A stretch of DNA of 64,000 nt from JAAFIP01 sp963775085 (GCA_963775085.1 CAVZHO010000002.1:744001-808000); one strand, 5' to 3'. Positions 34,495 through 42,821 are shown, numbered from the stretch's first letter. The notes: generated from the letters alone by a model not told the origin. A program made the numbers and translations.

Positions 34495-34770
34495 ATGCCT
34501 TACCAACTGGTTTTTACCGAGAGCTATACGCGCCTGGCTATTCGGTTTCTCAAACGCCATCCCGAACTGGTGCGCCAATACGGCAAAACCTTGGCGCTGC
34601 TAGAGGCCAACCCGCACCATCCGTCGCTGCGCTTGCACGCGTTGGCTGGCAAACACCAAGGCTTGCATTCGGTATCCATCCATCTGTCGTACCGCATTAC
34701 CCTGGAGCTGTTGATAAAAGACCAGCAGATTATTCCGATCAATGTGGGAGACCATGACGCGGTGTATTGA
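34495..34770 (+). CDS. RelE/YafQ-like mRNA interferase toxin
   Basis: 91 residues with the RelE-superfamily plan: YQLVFTESYTRLAIRFLKRH, a helix (PELVRQYGKTLALLEANPHH), then LRLHALAGKHQGLHSVSIHL, SYRITLELLIKDQQIIPINV and GDHDAVY at the C terminus, where the YafQ-type catalytic His/Asp lie. It cuts translating mRNA in relatives. Second gene of an intact antitoxin-first operon. Confidence 0.88.
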   Translation: MPYQLVFTESYTRLAIRFLKRHPELVRQYGKTLALLEANPHHPSLRLHALAGKHQGLHSVSIHLSYRITLELLIKDQQIIPINVGDHDAVY

Positions 34771-34776
34771 GCGTTT

Positions 34777-34838
34777 TAGAGACTTTTAGGCCTCTAGCCC
34801 AAATAGAATATTGCGCGTAAGAAGCTATTAAAGATGAG
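34777..34838 (-). repeat. Family A variant, copy 8
   Basis: GACTTTTAGGCCTCTAGCCC, AAATAGAATATTGCGCGTAA and GAAGCTATTAAAG, just after the toxin gene. Same variant as copy 7. Confidence 0.65.
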
Positions 34839-35040
34839 CATTCAAGCCGCTTTAACCCGTCAAAATCTTCAAGGCGTGTTGGTTAGCTGCCCGTCGAGGT
34901 CGTCAAACCATCTCCCAAAACGCTTGTTTCGTTGCGATAAGGCACCGTGAAAAAGGGTCAACCCCATTGCGCAGAAACACTTGCATAATGCAATCGATAT
35001 GGCTAAGATGGCTTGCACATTGCAACCCGTTGTGAAAAGG

Positions 35041-35687
35041 ATGATCCATGAACTCTTTTTCGTCGTCGGCTCGCCGAATTGCCGCACGGTTCACGCTGCT
35101 ATTAACCACCTGGGTGTCGAGCTGGAGTTTGAATACCTGATTTATTGATGGCGACGTTATGATGCGGATCGCGGGCTCAATCCCAACGGCATGTTCCTAC
35201 GCTCAAGGCGGCGCTTCTTGCTGTGGGAGTCAAACGCCATCATGCAATATTTGGCAGACAAAGCGCCTGGCAACTCCCTCTTCCCCAAAGACGAAAAAAC
35301 GCGCGCAGACATTGTTCGCTGGCAGTTTTGGGAGCTTGCGCAATTCAACAAGGCGTATGGCGCACTGGCGTTTGAAACCGTCGCGAAGCCGAGTTTTATG
35401 GGTGCCGCCCCAGATGCTGGCGTAGTCAGTTGGGCTAAGAATGAGTTGTCACGCCATGCACCGGTGCTCGAGGCGCATCTTAAAGGCCGCGCTACTTGGT
35501 AGGCGATGAAGTGACCTTGGCCGACTATGCGATGGCGCATGTCGAGATGTTCAAGGAAGCCATTCCTTTCGATTGGTCGCCGTATCCCAATATCAATCGA
35601 TATTACGACCATATGCGTGAAAACCCGCAATGGGCCAAGACCGCGCCCGCAACCCCGGCGGCGATTGGGCGGCGTCCAACAGCGTAA
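35041..35687 (+). pseudogene. Glutathione S-transferase gene, broken
   Basis: Starts MIHELFFVVGSPNCRTVHAA (the thioredoxin-fold GST N terminus), stops early at LIY*, loses several residues before LNPNGM, continues LLWESNAIMQYLADKAPGNS and VRWQFWELAQFNKAYGALAF in another frame, hits a stop after LKGRATW, then resumes YLVGDEVTLADYAMAHVEMF. At least three lesions. The 3' end runs without a gap into the HxlR-like frame. Confidence 0.88.
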
Positions 35688-36232
35688 CCCCTGCTCGACA
35701 ACTCTATGCCAGAGCCGCCAGGGCAGGGTACCGAGCTGATTGCCCGATCAATATCGCGCTTGAGGCCTTTGGGGACACTTGGTCCCTGCTGATCGTGCGC
35801 GACTTGATGTTCAAGAACCGCAGGACGTTCAAAGTGTTTCTCGGTGCCGAAGAAGAGATTGCAACCAACATCCTGTCGGATCGGCTGGTGCGCCTGGAGG
35901 CGCTGGGTATCGTCCACAAACTCCGCGGTCCGGCGGATGGGCGGCCGTTTGTTTATAGCCTGCCCAAGAAAGGTCGATCTTCACCGGTTCTGGTGGAAAG
36001 ACTGTGGTCAGCGACCCACGAAGAGACCGCTGCGCCACCTGATGTGGTACGGGAAATGCTGTCTGACAGGCAAAGCTTTATCGTTCGGGTGCGTGCCGAA
36101 TGGGCGAAAAATGAACAGGCTGGCACGGGTGAAGCTGGGGTATGCTCCAAAACGCTCTGGTGGCTAGTGGGACGGTTTTTGGAGGCTAAATATGCCTGTA
36201 GTCCCTGTCAACAGGACATAAGCAGCTATTGA
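35630..36232 (+). CDS. HxlR-family regulator with rearranged ends
   Basis: The core CPINIALEAFGDTWSLLIVR, DLMFKNRRTFKVFLGAEEEI and ATNILSDRLVRLEALGIVHK is a winged helix of the HxlR family (redox/aldehyde-responsive repressors). Its N terminus overlaps the broken GST gene in another frame and lacks a convincing start, and the last 35 residues are encoded by a yciH tail piece and family A repeat. Probably non-functional or altered. Confidence 0.6.
   Translation: MGQDRARNPGGDWAASNSVTPARQLYARAARAGYRADCPINIALEAFGDTWSLLIVRDLMFKNRRTFKVFLGAEEEIATNILSDRLVRLEALGIVHKLRGPADGRPFVYSLPKKGRSSPVLVERLWSATHEETAAPPDVVREMLSDRQSFIVRVRAEWAKNEQAGTGEAGVCSKTLWWLVGRFLEAKYACSPCQQDISSY
36129..36166 (+). repeat. yciH 3'-end echo
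   Basis: GGTGAAGCTGGGGTATGC, then a diverged AAACGCTCTGGTGGCTAG: the last codons and stop of yciH (compare 32669-32710). It is followed by a family A copy, as at the intact gene. Confidence 0.8.
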
Positions 36233-36242
36233 AATTATAGTA
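36184..36242 (-). repeat. Family A repeat, copy 9
   Basis: GGCTAAATATGCCTGTAGTC, CCTGTCAACAGGACATAAGC, AGCTATTGAAATTATAGTA. Located directly before the DUF2721 gene. Confidence 0.8.
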
Positions 36243-36277
36243 AACTTGTTTAAATCAATTCCTGCCAGGATCACCCT

Positions 36278-36730
36278 ATGCCACTACCCATCAGCACCGA
36301 CACCATCACCCACGGCATTCAACTGGCCGTGGCACCGGTGTTTTTACTCACGGCCGTGTCGGGCATGATCGGCGCGGTGGCGGGGCGGCTGGCGCGCATT
36401 ATTGACCGGGCGCGCCAGGTGGAAGAGCGGGCCCGTTTGTCGGATGACGCTGAGCTGCTGGCGCGCAGCACCACCGAGCTGGCCGAGCTGCGTCAGCGGG
36501 GGCGGCTGGCCAACGGCTGCATTGCGCTGCTGACCACTTGCGCTTTTTTGATTGGCCTGACCATCATCTTGCTGTTTTTGGGCGAGACCACGGGCTTTGA
36601 AAGCGCCCGCTGGGCGGTGGGGGGCTTCTTGGCCGGGGTGGGCTGCTTTTTGCTGGCGCTGCTGTGCTTTCTGGCCGAGACGGTGATAGCCACGCGCCTG
36701 CTGAACTTTCACCTGCTGAAAGCCAAGTGA
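36278..36730 (+). CDS. DUF2721 family membrane protein
   Basis: 150 residues. An N-terminal hydrophobic segment (GIQLAVAPVFLLTAVSGMIG), then the DUF2721 hallmark GRLARIIDRARQVEERARL, and two further membrane segments (CIALLTTCAFLIGLTIILLF and WAVGGFLAGVGCFLLALLCF). Conserved in many proteobacteria, function unknown. Stand-alone gene. Confidence 0.88.
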   Translation: MPLPISTDTITHGIQLAVAPVFLLTAVSGMIGAVAGRLARIIDRARQVEERARLSDDAELLARSTTELAELRQRGRLANGCIALLTTCAFLIGLTIILLFLGETTGFESARWAVGGFLAGVGCFLLALLCFLAETVIATRLLNFHLLKAK

Positions 36731-36749
36731 ACCAAGGCGAGGGCTGAGG

Positions 36750-37073
36750 TTAAGGCTGCGGGCCCCAGGGCGCGGATTGCAGCAGCTGCACTTCCTGGGT
36801 TTTCACCAGCGGGCGGCTTTGCTTGGCAAAGGCCATGAAGGCCTGGCTTTCAAACAGGCGCTTCCAGTGGTCGCGCCGGTCGGCGTCGTTGTCAAACTTC
36901 CACAGGTGCATGAGCTGGTGCAACTCGCCGGTGTCGCTGATGAAGTAGCCCACCAGTTTTTTATCAAACCCGCCCGCCTGCATGGCGGGAAAGCCCTCGG
37001 TACTGTAGAGGCGGACCATCTCGGCCATCTGGCCGACGATGAGGGAGTAGGTGCGTTTTTCGTAAATGGCCAT
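36750..37073 (-). CDS. NIPSNAP family protein
   Basis: 107 residues. MAIYEKRTYSLIVGQMAEMV is the NIPSNAP start, followed by FISDTGELHQLMHLWKFDND and ADRRDHWKRLFES: a ferredoxin-like dimeric alpha/beta barrel. The biochemical role is unclear; members often sit with aromatic or lipid catabolism genes. Start 37073 is set by the family N terminus; the open frame extends further upstream. Confidence 0.9.
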   Translation of the reverse strand: MAIYEKRTYSLIVGQMAEMVRLYSTEGFPAMQAGGFDKKLVGYFISDTGELHQLMHLWKFDNDADRRDHWKRLFESQAFMAFAKQSRPLVKTQEVQLLQSAPWGPQP

Positions 37074-37171
37074 GGGGTCTCCTGTTTGGGTCAAAAGAGT
37101 GTAATGCGAAATGCAGGTGTCAGATATGCAGATATCAATAGGTGCGCTACCATGCTGCCACTGACACTTGC

Positions 37172-37197
37172 ACCCCACACCCCACACCCCACACCCC
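37172..37197. repeat. Heptanucleotide tandem repeat before the hydrolase start
   Basis: Unit ACCCCAC repeated 3.7 times, ending directly at the ATG of the next gene, where a ribosome-binding site would normally lie. Confidence 0.9.
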
Positions 37198-37944
37198 ATG
37201 AATGTACTGCACCAACTCACCCTGCTAGTGGCGCTGAGCACGGCCGCCCTGCACACCCAGGCACAAGACTACGCGCGCGAGCAGCGCTATGCGGACGAGG
37301 TGGTCTCGGGCCTGGTGGTGGGCGATGCGGTGCGCATCAAAGCGGCAACCGGCCGGGAGTTTTTGGCGCTGTACACGCAGGGCAAAGCGGGCAAGCAGGC
37401 CATTGTGCTGGTGCATGGCGTGGGCGTGCACCCAGACTTTGGCGTGATCGGCCTGCTGCGCGCCAAACTGTCAGACTTGGGCTATACCACGCTGTCTGTC
37501 CAGATGCCGGTGCAAAGCAAGGAGGCCAAGGTGGAGGACTACTTCCCCCCGGTGTTCCCCGATGCTGCCGACCGCATGGCCAAGGCGGCAGACTGGCTGC
37601 GCGCCAAGGGCCATGCCAACGTGGTGCTGCTCTCGCACAGCATGGGCGCGTGGATGGCCAATGAATACCTGGATAAAGCGCACGAAACCACACCCTACAA
37701 AGCTTGGATCGTCCTGGGGCTGACGGGCGGCTACTCGTGGGGCATGCGCCGCTATGCACTGCCCGTGCTGGACGTGTATGGAGAGCAAGACATTGCACCC
37801 GTGCTGGGTGCGGTGGGGCGGCGCAAGTGGGCGCTGAAGGAATCCAACGGCTCACGCCAGGTGAAAATCGACGGTGCAGACCATCACTATGCGGGGCGCG
37901 AGGGGGCGTTGGCCGCTGCAGTGGATGCTTTTTTAAATCCCTGA
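37198..37944 (+). CDS. Exported alpha/beta-hydrolase-like protein (DUF3530-like)
   Basis: 248 residues. Signal peptide NVLHQLTLLVALSTAALHTQ with cleavage near QAQD. Hydrolase features: AIVLVHGVGVHPDFGVIGLL (oxyanion HG), VVLLSHSMGAWMA (nucleophile elbow SHSMG), DVYGEQD for the acid and ADHHYAG for the histidine. The full triad is present, so it may be active in the periplasm. The ATG 37198 follows the heptamer repeat. A strong terminator follows. Confidence 0.8.
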   Translation: MNVLHQLTLLVALSTAALHTQAQDYAREQRYADEVVSGLVVGDAVRIKAATGREFLALYTQGKAGKQAIVLVHGVGVHPDFGVIGLLRAKLSDLGYTTLSVQMPVQSKEAKVEDYFPPVFPDAADRMAKAADWLRAKGHANVVLLSHSMGAWMANEYLDKAHETTPYKAWIVLGLTGGYSWGMRRYALPVLDVYGEQDIAPVLGAVGRRKWALKESNGSRQVKIDGADHHYAGREGALAAAVDAFLNP

Positions 37945-37951
37945 AAGACAA

Positions 37952-37986
37952 AAGCACCGGGCAGACATGTCGTCTGCCCGGTGCTT
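37952..37986. terminator. Bidirectional terminator
   Basis: Perfect 15-bp stem AAGCACCGGGCAGAC / GTCTGCCCGGTGCTT around ATGTC, between two converging genes. Confidence 0.9.
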
Positions 37987-38002
37987 GTGCGCAGAGTAGA
38001 AC

Positions 38003-38377
38003 TTAGCTTGGCAGCTTGATCTCTACCGCATTGGGACGGCACTCGGGGTGCTCGATCAGGTCTTCTGGATCATCGCAGCCCGAGCCACCTTTGACGCGGG
38101 GCTTGCGGCGAGCCTGTTGCTCTTCAACGGGCGCGATATTGGGACGGCACTCGGGGTGCTCAATCAGGTCTTCCGGATCATCGCAGCCCGAGCCGCCTTT
38201 GACGCGGGGCTTGCGGCGGGCGAGCTGATCGTCCAGCGATTGCGGCATCGTCTGTGCCGTCTCGGGCATGACAGCGGTGCTGCCCAGCACCGCAATGGAC
38301 GGGGTCGTGCTCGCAGCCATCGCACTGGCACAGGCCAAGGTGCCCAGCAGCACCGATAACAGAGTTCTCTTGATCAT
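38003..38377 (-). CDS. Secreted protein with two near-identical 28-residue repeats
   Basis: 124 residues. Signal peptide MIKRTLLSVLLGTLACASAM with cleavage near AMA-AST. The mature part holds two almost identical modules, each starting ARRKPRVKGGSGCDDPEDL and ending IEHPECRPN, with two cysteines each, joined by IAPVEEQQ. The basic start and acidic end of each module, with paired cysteines, suggest a disulfide-linked unit or metal-binding loop. No known family recognised. RBS AGGAGAAATACC precedes the ATG. Divergent from the two-component operon. Confidence 0.85.
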   Translation of the reverse strand: MIKRTLLSVLLGTLACASAMAASTTPSIAVLGSTAVMPETAQTMPQSLDDQLARRKPRVKGGSGCDDPEDLIEHPECRPNIAPVEEQQARRKPRVKGGSGCDDPEDLIEHPECRPNAVEIKLPS

Positions 38378-38697
38378 GGTATTTCTCCTGAAAAAAATAA
38401 ATAACCTACAGTTAACATCGCGTAAGGGCTATATCGGCATGCCTGCAATTAGGAGGCAATCCCATGGCATACCGATATAGCCACTCACCAGGTGATGGTA
38501 GGCAGCAGCAGGCTGCGGCACTACGGGCGATGTGCGTGATTTGTGGCCACTGTTGGTCTCGATATGCTTCAGACCTTGGTCTATAGCCAAGTCGGTTGCG
38601 CAGTGTTATCGTGCAACCCAGTGCCGCTAAACGGCTTAAACCATTGCACAGCGTAACGTTGTGCAGGGTACATGTGCTGTGTCGTAAAGAGGTGCAA
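38378..38697. promoter_or_regulatory. Intergenic region with long inverted repeat
   Basis: 320 bases between divergent genes, no coding sequence seen. It holds the inverted repeat 38427-38443 / 38466-38482 (GGCTATATCGG-C/T-ATGCC), 17-bp arms matching at 16 positions, spacer 22. The size suits a regulator-binding site or a hairpin. Confidence 0.65.
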
Positions 38698-40125
38698 ATG
38701 GAGCCTTCCATCGAAACTACTTTTTCCCGGCTGAGCCTGTCGCGCCAATACCTGGTGGCCAGTTTCCCCATCCTGTTTGTCGGGATGCTGGCCCTGGGCT
38801 GGTGGGTGGGCAGAATGATTGAACACGGCGTGGTACACCGTATGGGCGCGCTGACCAGCCACTATGTGGAGAGCTTTGTCTCTCCCCATCTACAGCACCT
38901 GGCCCATCACGACACACTGGATGAGGCGCATCGCGCTGCTCTGGGAACGTTGCTGACAGACACGCCACTGGGCAAGCGCATTGTGGCGTTCAAGATATGG
39001 GACCGCCAGGGCCGCGTGGTCTACAGCACCAATGCCGCCAGCATCGGGCGTACCTACCCCATTGGCGAAGGGCTGGCTGCAGCCTTGTCGGGTAATGTCC
39101 ATTCCGAAATCAGTGACCTGGAGGCCAGTGAGAACGAGGCTGAGCGCACGCAGTGGTCGCGCCTGGTAGAAACCTACAGCCCCATCCACGCGGAAAAGCA
39201 GGGCACCGTCATTGCTGCCGCTGAGATCTATCAGGTAACCGATGAGCTGTCGGGGGTGATTCGTGACGCGCAGTTGCGCAGTTGGTTGCTGGTGTCCACC
39301 TTGATGCTGGCAATGTACCTGCTGATCTTTGGTCTGGTACGCCGGGGCAGCCATACGATAGATGCGCAGCGTGGCCAGCTCAATCGCAAGGTGGATGAGC
39401 TGTCAGCCCTGGCCGCACAGAACAAGCAGCTGCACGAAAAGGTACGTCGTGCTGCGGTGCGCACCACGGCGCTCAATGAGCGTTTCTTGCGCCGTATTTC
39501 GGCTGACCTGCATGATGGGCCGGGGCAGGATCTGGCCTTGGCTCTGATGCGCATTGACAGCCTGGCCAAGGCCAAAGCCAATGGTGCTGCCTGCGAGTGC
39601 CAGCAGCCCAAGCTCAAGGCGGATTTGCAGGCCATCCACAGCACGCTGGAGTCGGCACTGGCCGAGTTGCGCTCGATCTCGCTCGGCTTGAACCTGCCCG
39701 AAATTGACAGCCTGTCCAGCGGCGAAATTGCCGCGCGTGCGGTGCGAGATTTTGAGCGGAAAACAGGCGCAAGCGTCAAGCTAACGACAAGCGGCAATGA
39801 CACGGCAGAGATTGCGCTACCGGTAAAAATCACCCTGTATCGGGTGGTGCAAGAGTCATTGACCAATGGTTTTCGCCACGGCGGTGGAGCAGCCCAGTGC
39901 GTCAGCATTGCCGTTGCAGACGACCATCTGGCCGTCACGGTCAATGACCATGGCAAGGGCTTTGATGTGCGCACTGTCAATGTAGTAGGACATGTCGGTC
40001 TGGAGGGCATGCGCGAGCGGGTGGAGATTTTGGGGGGCTCGTTCCAGTTGCACTCTGCCATCGGGCAGGGCACCGACATACTGGTCAACCTGCCCCTGCA
40101 GCTGGCAGGCATAGACCATGAGTGA
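38698..40125 (+). CDS. NarL-class sensor histidine kinase
   Basis: 475 residues. Membrane segment 1 (about 20-40, YLVASFPILFVGMLALGWWV), a periplasmic sensor of about 165 residues, membrane segment 2 (about 205-225, SWLLVSTLMLAMYLLIFGLV), a coiled coil, the HisKA_3 phospho-acceptor in ISADLHDGPGQDLALALMRI, and an HATPase with VVQESLTNGFRHGG and DHGKGFD. Start 38698 follows AAAGAGG. Autophosphorylates and passes phosphate to the overlapping response regulator. The signal is unknown. Confidence 0.93.
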   Translation: MEPSIETTFSRLSLSRQYLVASFPILFVGMLALGWWVGRMIEHGVVHRMGALTSHYVESFVSPHLQHLAHHDTLDEAHRAALGTLLTDTPLGKRIVAFKIWDRQGRVVYSTNAASIGRTYPIGEGLAAALSGNVHSEISDLEASENEAERTQWSRLVETYSPIHAEKQGTVIAAAEIYQVTDELSGVIRDAQLRSWLLVSTLMLAMYLLIFGLVRRGSHTIDAQRGQLNRKVDELSALAAQNKQLHEKVRRAAVRTTALNERFLRRISADLHDGPGQDLALALMRIDSLAKAKANGAACECQQPKLKADLQAIHSTLESALAELRSISLGLNLPEIDSLSSGEIAARAVRDFERKTGASVKLTTSGNDTAEIALPVKITLYRVVQESLTNGFRHGGGAAQCVSIAVADDHLAVTVNDHGKGFDVRTVNVVGHVGLEGMRERVEILGGSFQLHSAIGQGTDILVNLPLQLAGIDHE

Positions 40126-40756
40126 CACCGTCAGCCTGCTGGTGGTGGACGATCACCCGCTGTTCAGGCAGGGGGTGGTGCATTCGCTCGGGGCAGAGCC
40201 TGGTCTGACGGTGGTGGGTGAAGCGGCTTCTGGCGAGGAGGCACTGAAGCTGGCGCGCGAGCTGTTGCCCGATGTGGTGCTGCTGGATATCAGCATGCCA
40301 GGTTGGGACGGCCTGGTCACCGCCGAGAAAATTGCTACCGCCTGCCCGGCCAGCGCCATCGTCATGCTCACGGTGTCGGAGGACAAAGACAAGTTGCTGG
40401 CAGCCTTCAAGGCGGGCGCACGCGCCTATGTGCTCAAGGGCATCTCGGCGCAGGAGCTGGCCAACGTGGTGCACTCCGCCGCGCGGGGCGATGTGTATGT
40501 GTCGCCCTCACTGGCCGCCGAAATGCTGGTGACGCTCACCAACCACCACGCGATAGACCCGCTGCAGGAATTAACGGAGCGCGAGCGCGAAATTTTGCGA
40601 CTGATTGGCACGGGCTTGACCAACCGCGAGATCGGTGTGCAAATCTTTCTGTCTGAAAAAACCATCAAACACTATGTGACCAACATCTTGCAGAAACTCC
40701 AGGTGCGTAGCCGGGTAGAGGCTGCCCTGTTTGCCGCTAAGCATCAACCACAATGA
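40118..40756 (+). CDS. NarL/LuxR-family response regulator
   Basis: 212 residues. Receiver domain with the acidic pair VVDDHP, phospho-Asp in DVVLLDISMPGWDG and Lys in YVLKGISAQEL; a C-terminal LuxR-type helix-turn-helix LTEREREILRLIGTGLTNRE and IFLSEKTIKHYVTNILQKLQ. The gene overlaps the kinase by 8 bases, so the two are translated together. The inverted repeat at 38427-38482 is a candidate target. Confidence 0.95.
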   Translation: MSDTVSLLVVDDHPLFRQGVVHSLGAEPGLTVVGEAASGEEALKLARELLPDVVLLDISMPGWDGLVTAEKIATACPASAIVMLTVSEDKDKLLAAFKAGARAYVLKGISAQELANVVHSAARGDVYVSPSLAAEMLVTLTNHHAIDPLQELTEREREILRLIGTGLTNREIGVQIFLSEKTIKHYVTNILQKLQVRSRVEAALFAAKHQPQ

Positions 40757-40860
40757 GCCGGTGCTTGAATGAATCGCTAGTGGATGCACGCCATGGGGCA
40801 TGAAAATACATCGCTGGGTGCTGGTGTGTGCAGGTGTTGCCGACAGGCGGGTTTTTTCTG

Positions 40861-40918
40861 CAATATATGTCTGTAGTCCTCATCACCAGGCCTTAAGCAG
40901 CTATTAAATAAGTAGCAA
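40861..40918 (-). repeat. Family A repeat, copy 10
   Basis: ATGTCTGTAGTCCTCATCAC, CAGGCCTTAAGCAGCTATTA, AATAAGTAGC. It lies in the gap after the response regulator. Confidence 0.75.
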
Positions 40919-41046
40919 CTTCAATACGGCAGTGTAAAACCATTGCGCCCCGCGTTGCTGCGCTGAGCCGTTGGTTTCCATCGACAGCCTGCGCAAAGAT
41001 TGATACGCTGGCACCCGCTTGCCTGTAGCGTGCCCTTGCAAGAGTA

Positions 41047-41553
41047 TTACAGTTTGCCAGCAATCTTGTCCAAGCCTACCTGCGCACAGGCAGCGTCTTT
41101 ATCACCACCCGGTGCGCCGGAAATGCCAATAGCACCCACCAGCTCTTTGTTGGCGGCAAAAATGGGCAGCCCACCTTCCAGCGGGCTAATGCGGTCCAGC
41201 AGCATAAAGCCCGACAGGCCGGGCTGCGCACGCTTGGCCATGTCGGCGGTGGAGCTGCGGGTGGTAAAGGCCGTGTAGGCCTTGCGCATGCTGTTTTCTA
41301 CCGTGTGGGGGTTGACACCATCGTCGCTTAGCACCACAGAGGCGCGGGTGTGGCGGTTGATCACCGTCACAGTAACCTTAAAGCCATCGGCGCGGCAGCG
41401 CTCCAGACTGGCGGAGGCCAACTCCAGCGCCGTGTTCATCGAAATGTTGCGCTCTGTGACCAAGCCGCTGGCCGCTGGCGGGGTTTGAGCCATAGCAGGG
41501 ATGATCGCCAAGGCGGCCAAGCTGAAAGCCGCTAATGCGTGAATGCGTTGCAT
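41047..41553 (-). CDS. GlcG/HbpS-like heme-binding family protein, exported
   Basis: 168 residues. Signal peptide QRIHALAAFSLAALAIIPAM, cleavage near AMA-QTPP. The DUF336/HbpS domain follows: MNTALELASASLERCRADGF, VVLSDDGVNPHTVENSMRKA, and GGLPIFAANKELVGAIGISG with GGDKDAACAQVGLDKI at the end. Periplasmic members bind heme or sense redox stress; others are accessory to glycolate oxidase. Start set at 41553 by the signal peptide. Confidence 0.87.
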   Translation of the reverse strand: MQRIHALAAFSLAALAIIPAMAQTPPAASGLVTERNISMNTALELASASLERCRADGFKVTVTVINRHTRASVVLSDDGVNPHTVENSMRKAYTAFTTRSSTADMAKRAQPGLSGFMLLDRISPLEGGLPIFAANKELVGAIGISGAPGGDKDAACAQVGLDKIAGKL

Positions 41554-41665
41554 GGTGTGTCTCCGGTAAGTTGTGGTTAAAAGAGAATCTAGGCCAATGC
41601 CAGCGGGCAGTGCAGACTTTGGCATAGACTTCGGTGGATTCACCCTCTACCCTAAAGGTTCCCCC

Positions 41666-42412
41666 ATGCGCCACAACACCCTGGGCCACAGCAATCTTAA
41701 AGTCTCCGCCCTGTGCCTGGGCACCATGATGTTTGGCGACCAGACTGCGCGGGACGAGGCCGCGTCGATTGTGGCCGACGCGCACTCCCAAGGTGTGAAT
41801 TACATCGACACCGCCGATGTGTACACCAAGGGCGCGTCCGAGCTGATGGTGGGTGAGCTGCTGCAAGGCCAACGCCACGACTGGGTACTGGCCACCAAGC
41901 TGGGCAACAGGATGACCGAGCGCGTCAACGAAGGGCATTACTCGCGCAGCTGGATGCTGCGCGCTGGCAAGATCCGCTACTGGGGTGTGTCCAACTTTCG
42001 CGGCTGGCGCATAGCCGAGGCGGTGCGGGTGGCGCAGCAACTGGGCATGCCCGCCCCGGTGGTGTGCCAGCCCTACTACAACCTGCTCAACCGCCAGCCC
42101 GAGGTCGAGGTGCTGCCTGCGTGTGCGCACTACGGCATCGGCATCACGCCCTATAGCCCGGTGGCGCGCGGCGTGCTCACTGGCAAATACCCACCCGGCC
42201 AACCCGCACCCGAGGGTACGCGGGCAGGGCGCGGCGACAAGCGCATCGCGCAAACCGAGTTTCGTGAAGAATCTTTGGTCATCGCGCAAGCCCTGCAAAA
42301 GCATGCCCGGGCCCAAGGCATCAGCCTGGTGCACCCCGGCCACCCCTCCACACCGGGCTATACCGACCCTGCCTACCCACTGAATGGCCGGGTGCGCAAG
42401 AGCGCCGTTTGA
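41666..42412 (+). pseudogene. Aldo/keto reductase gene with two in-frame deletions
   Basis: 248 codons instead of about 350. N terminus MRHNTLGHSNLKVSALCLGT and YIDTADVYTKG (catalytic Tyr) are normal, as is ATKLGN (Lys). The sequence jumps from SRSWMLRA straight to GKIRYWGVSNFRGWRIAEAV, dropping about 45 residues including the strand that carries the catalytic His. Near the end it jumps from QGISLV to HPGHPSTPGYTDPAYPL, dropping about 50 more. The frame is kept, but the enzyme cannot have its normal tetrad. Confidence 0.8.
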
Positions 42413-42421
42413 GTGCGCCGC

Positions 42422-42634
42422 ATGAATCCCGAAGACTTGCTCAAGCTGGTGACGTGGGAGATGCCCTTTGGCAAATACAAAGGCACGCTGATCGCCGACC
42501 TGCCTGGCAACTACCTGCATTGGTTCGGCCGCGAAGGCTACCCCAAGGGCGAAATAGGCCGCCTGCTGGCCCTGATGGCGGAGATTGACCACAATGGGCT
42601 GAAAGAATTGCTACAGCCATTGCGCAAACGGTAA
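42422..42634 (+). CDS. DUF3820 family small protein
   Basis: 70 residues. MNPEDLLKLVTWEMPFGKYK and GTLIADLPGNYLHWFGREGYP are the DUF3820 (putative quorum-regulated factor) signature. Role unknown. An in-frame GTG lies 9 bases before. It directly follows the aldo/keto reductase remnant. Confidence 0.85.
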   Translation: MNPEDLLKLVTWEMPFGKYKGTLIADLPGNYLHWFGREGYPKGEIGRLLALMAEIDHNGLKELLQPLRKR

Positions 42635-42640
42635 TTAAGT

Positions 42641-42698
42641 GTTAAATCGGTGTGTAGTCCATGCTGTGTGGACGTAAGAAGCTATTAAAAGCGTAGCA
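42641..42698 (-). repeat. Family A repeat, copy 11
   Basis: GTTAAATCGGTGTGTAGTCC, ATGCTGTGTGGACGTAAGAA, GCTATTAAAAGCGTAGC, immediately after the DUF3820 gene. Confidence 0.75.
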
Positions 42699-42821
42699 TT
42701 CGACCATAACCGGCCTCTTACAGGGTTTGTCCTATGCCACCCGCCAGGCTATCGGCGAATGATGCTCACTCGCATGCTTGCCATGTCGGTGGGTAGCGTT
42801 CACACCCAAGGAGTCGTTGAG

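Noticed and set aside
41378..42592. 404-codon open frame opposite the aldo/keto reductase
   Set aside because: No recognisable domain; overlaps two better-supported genes on the other strand.
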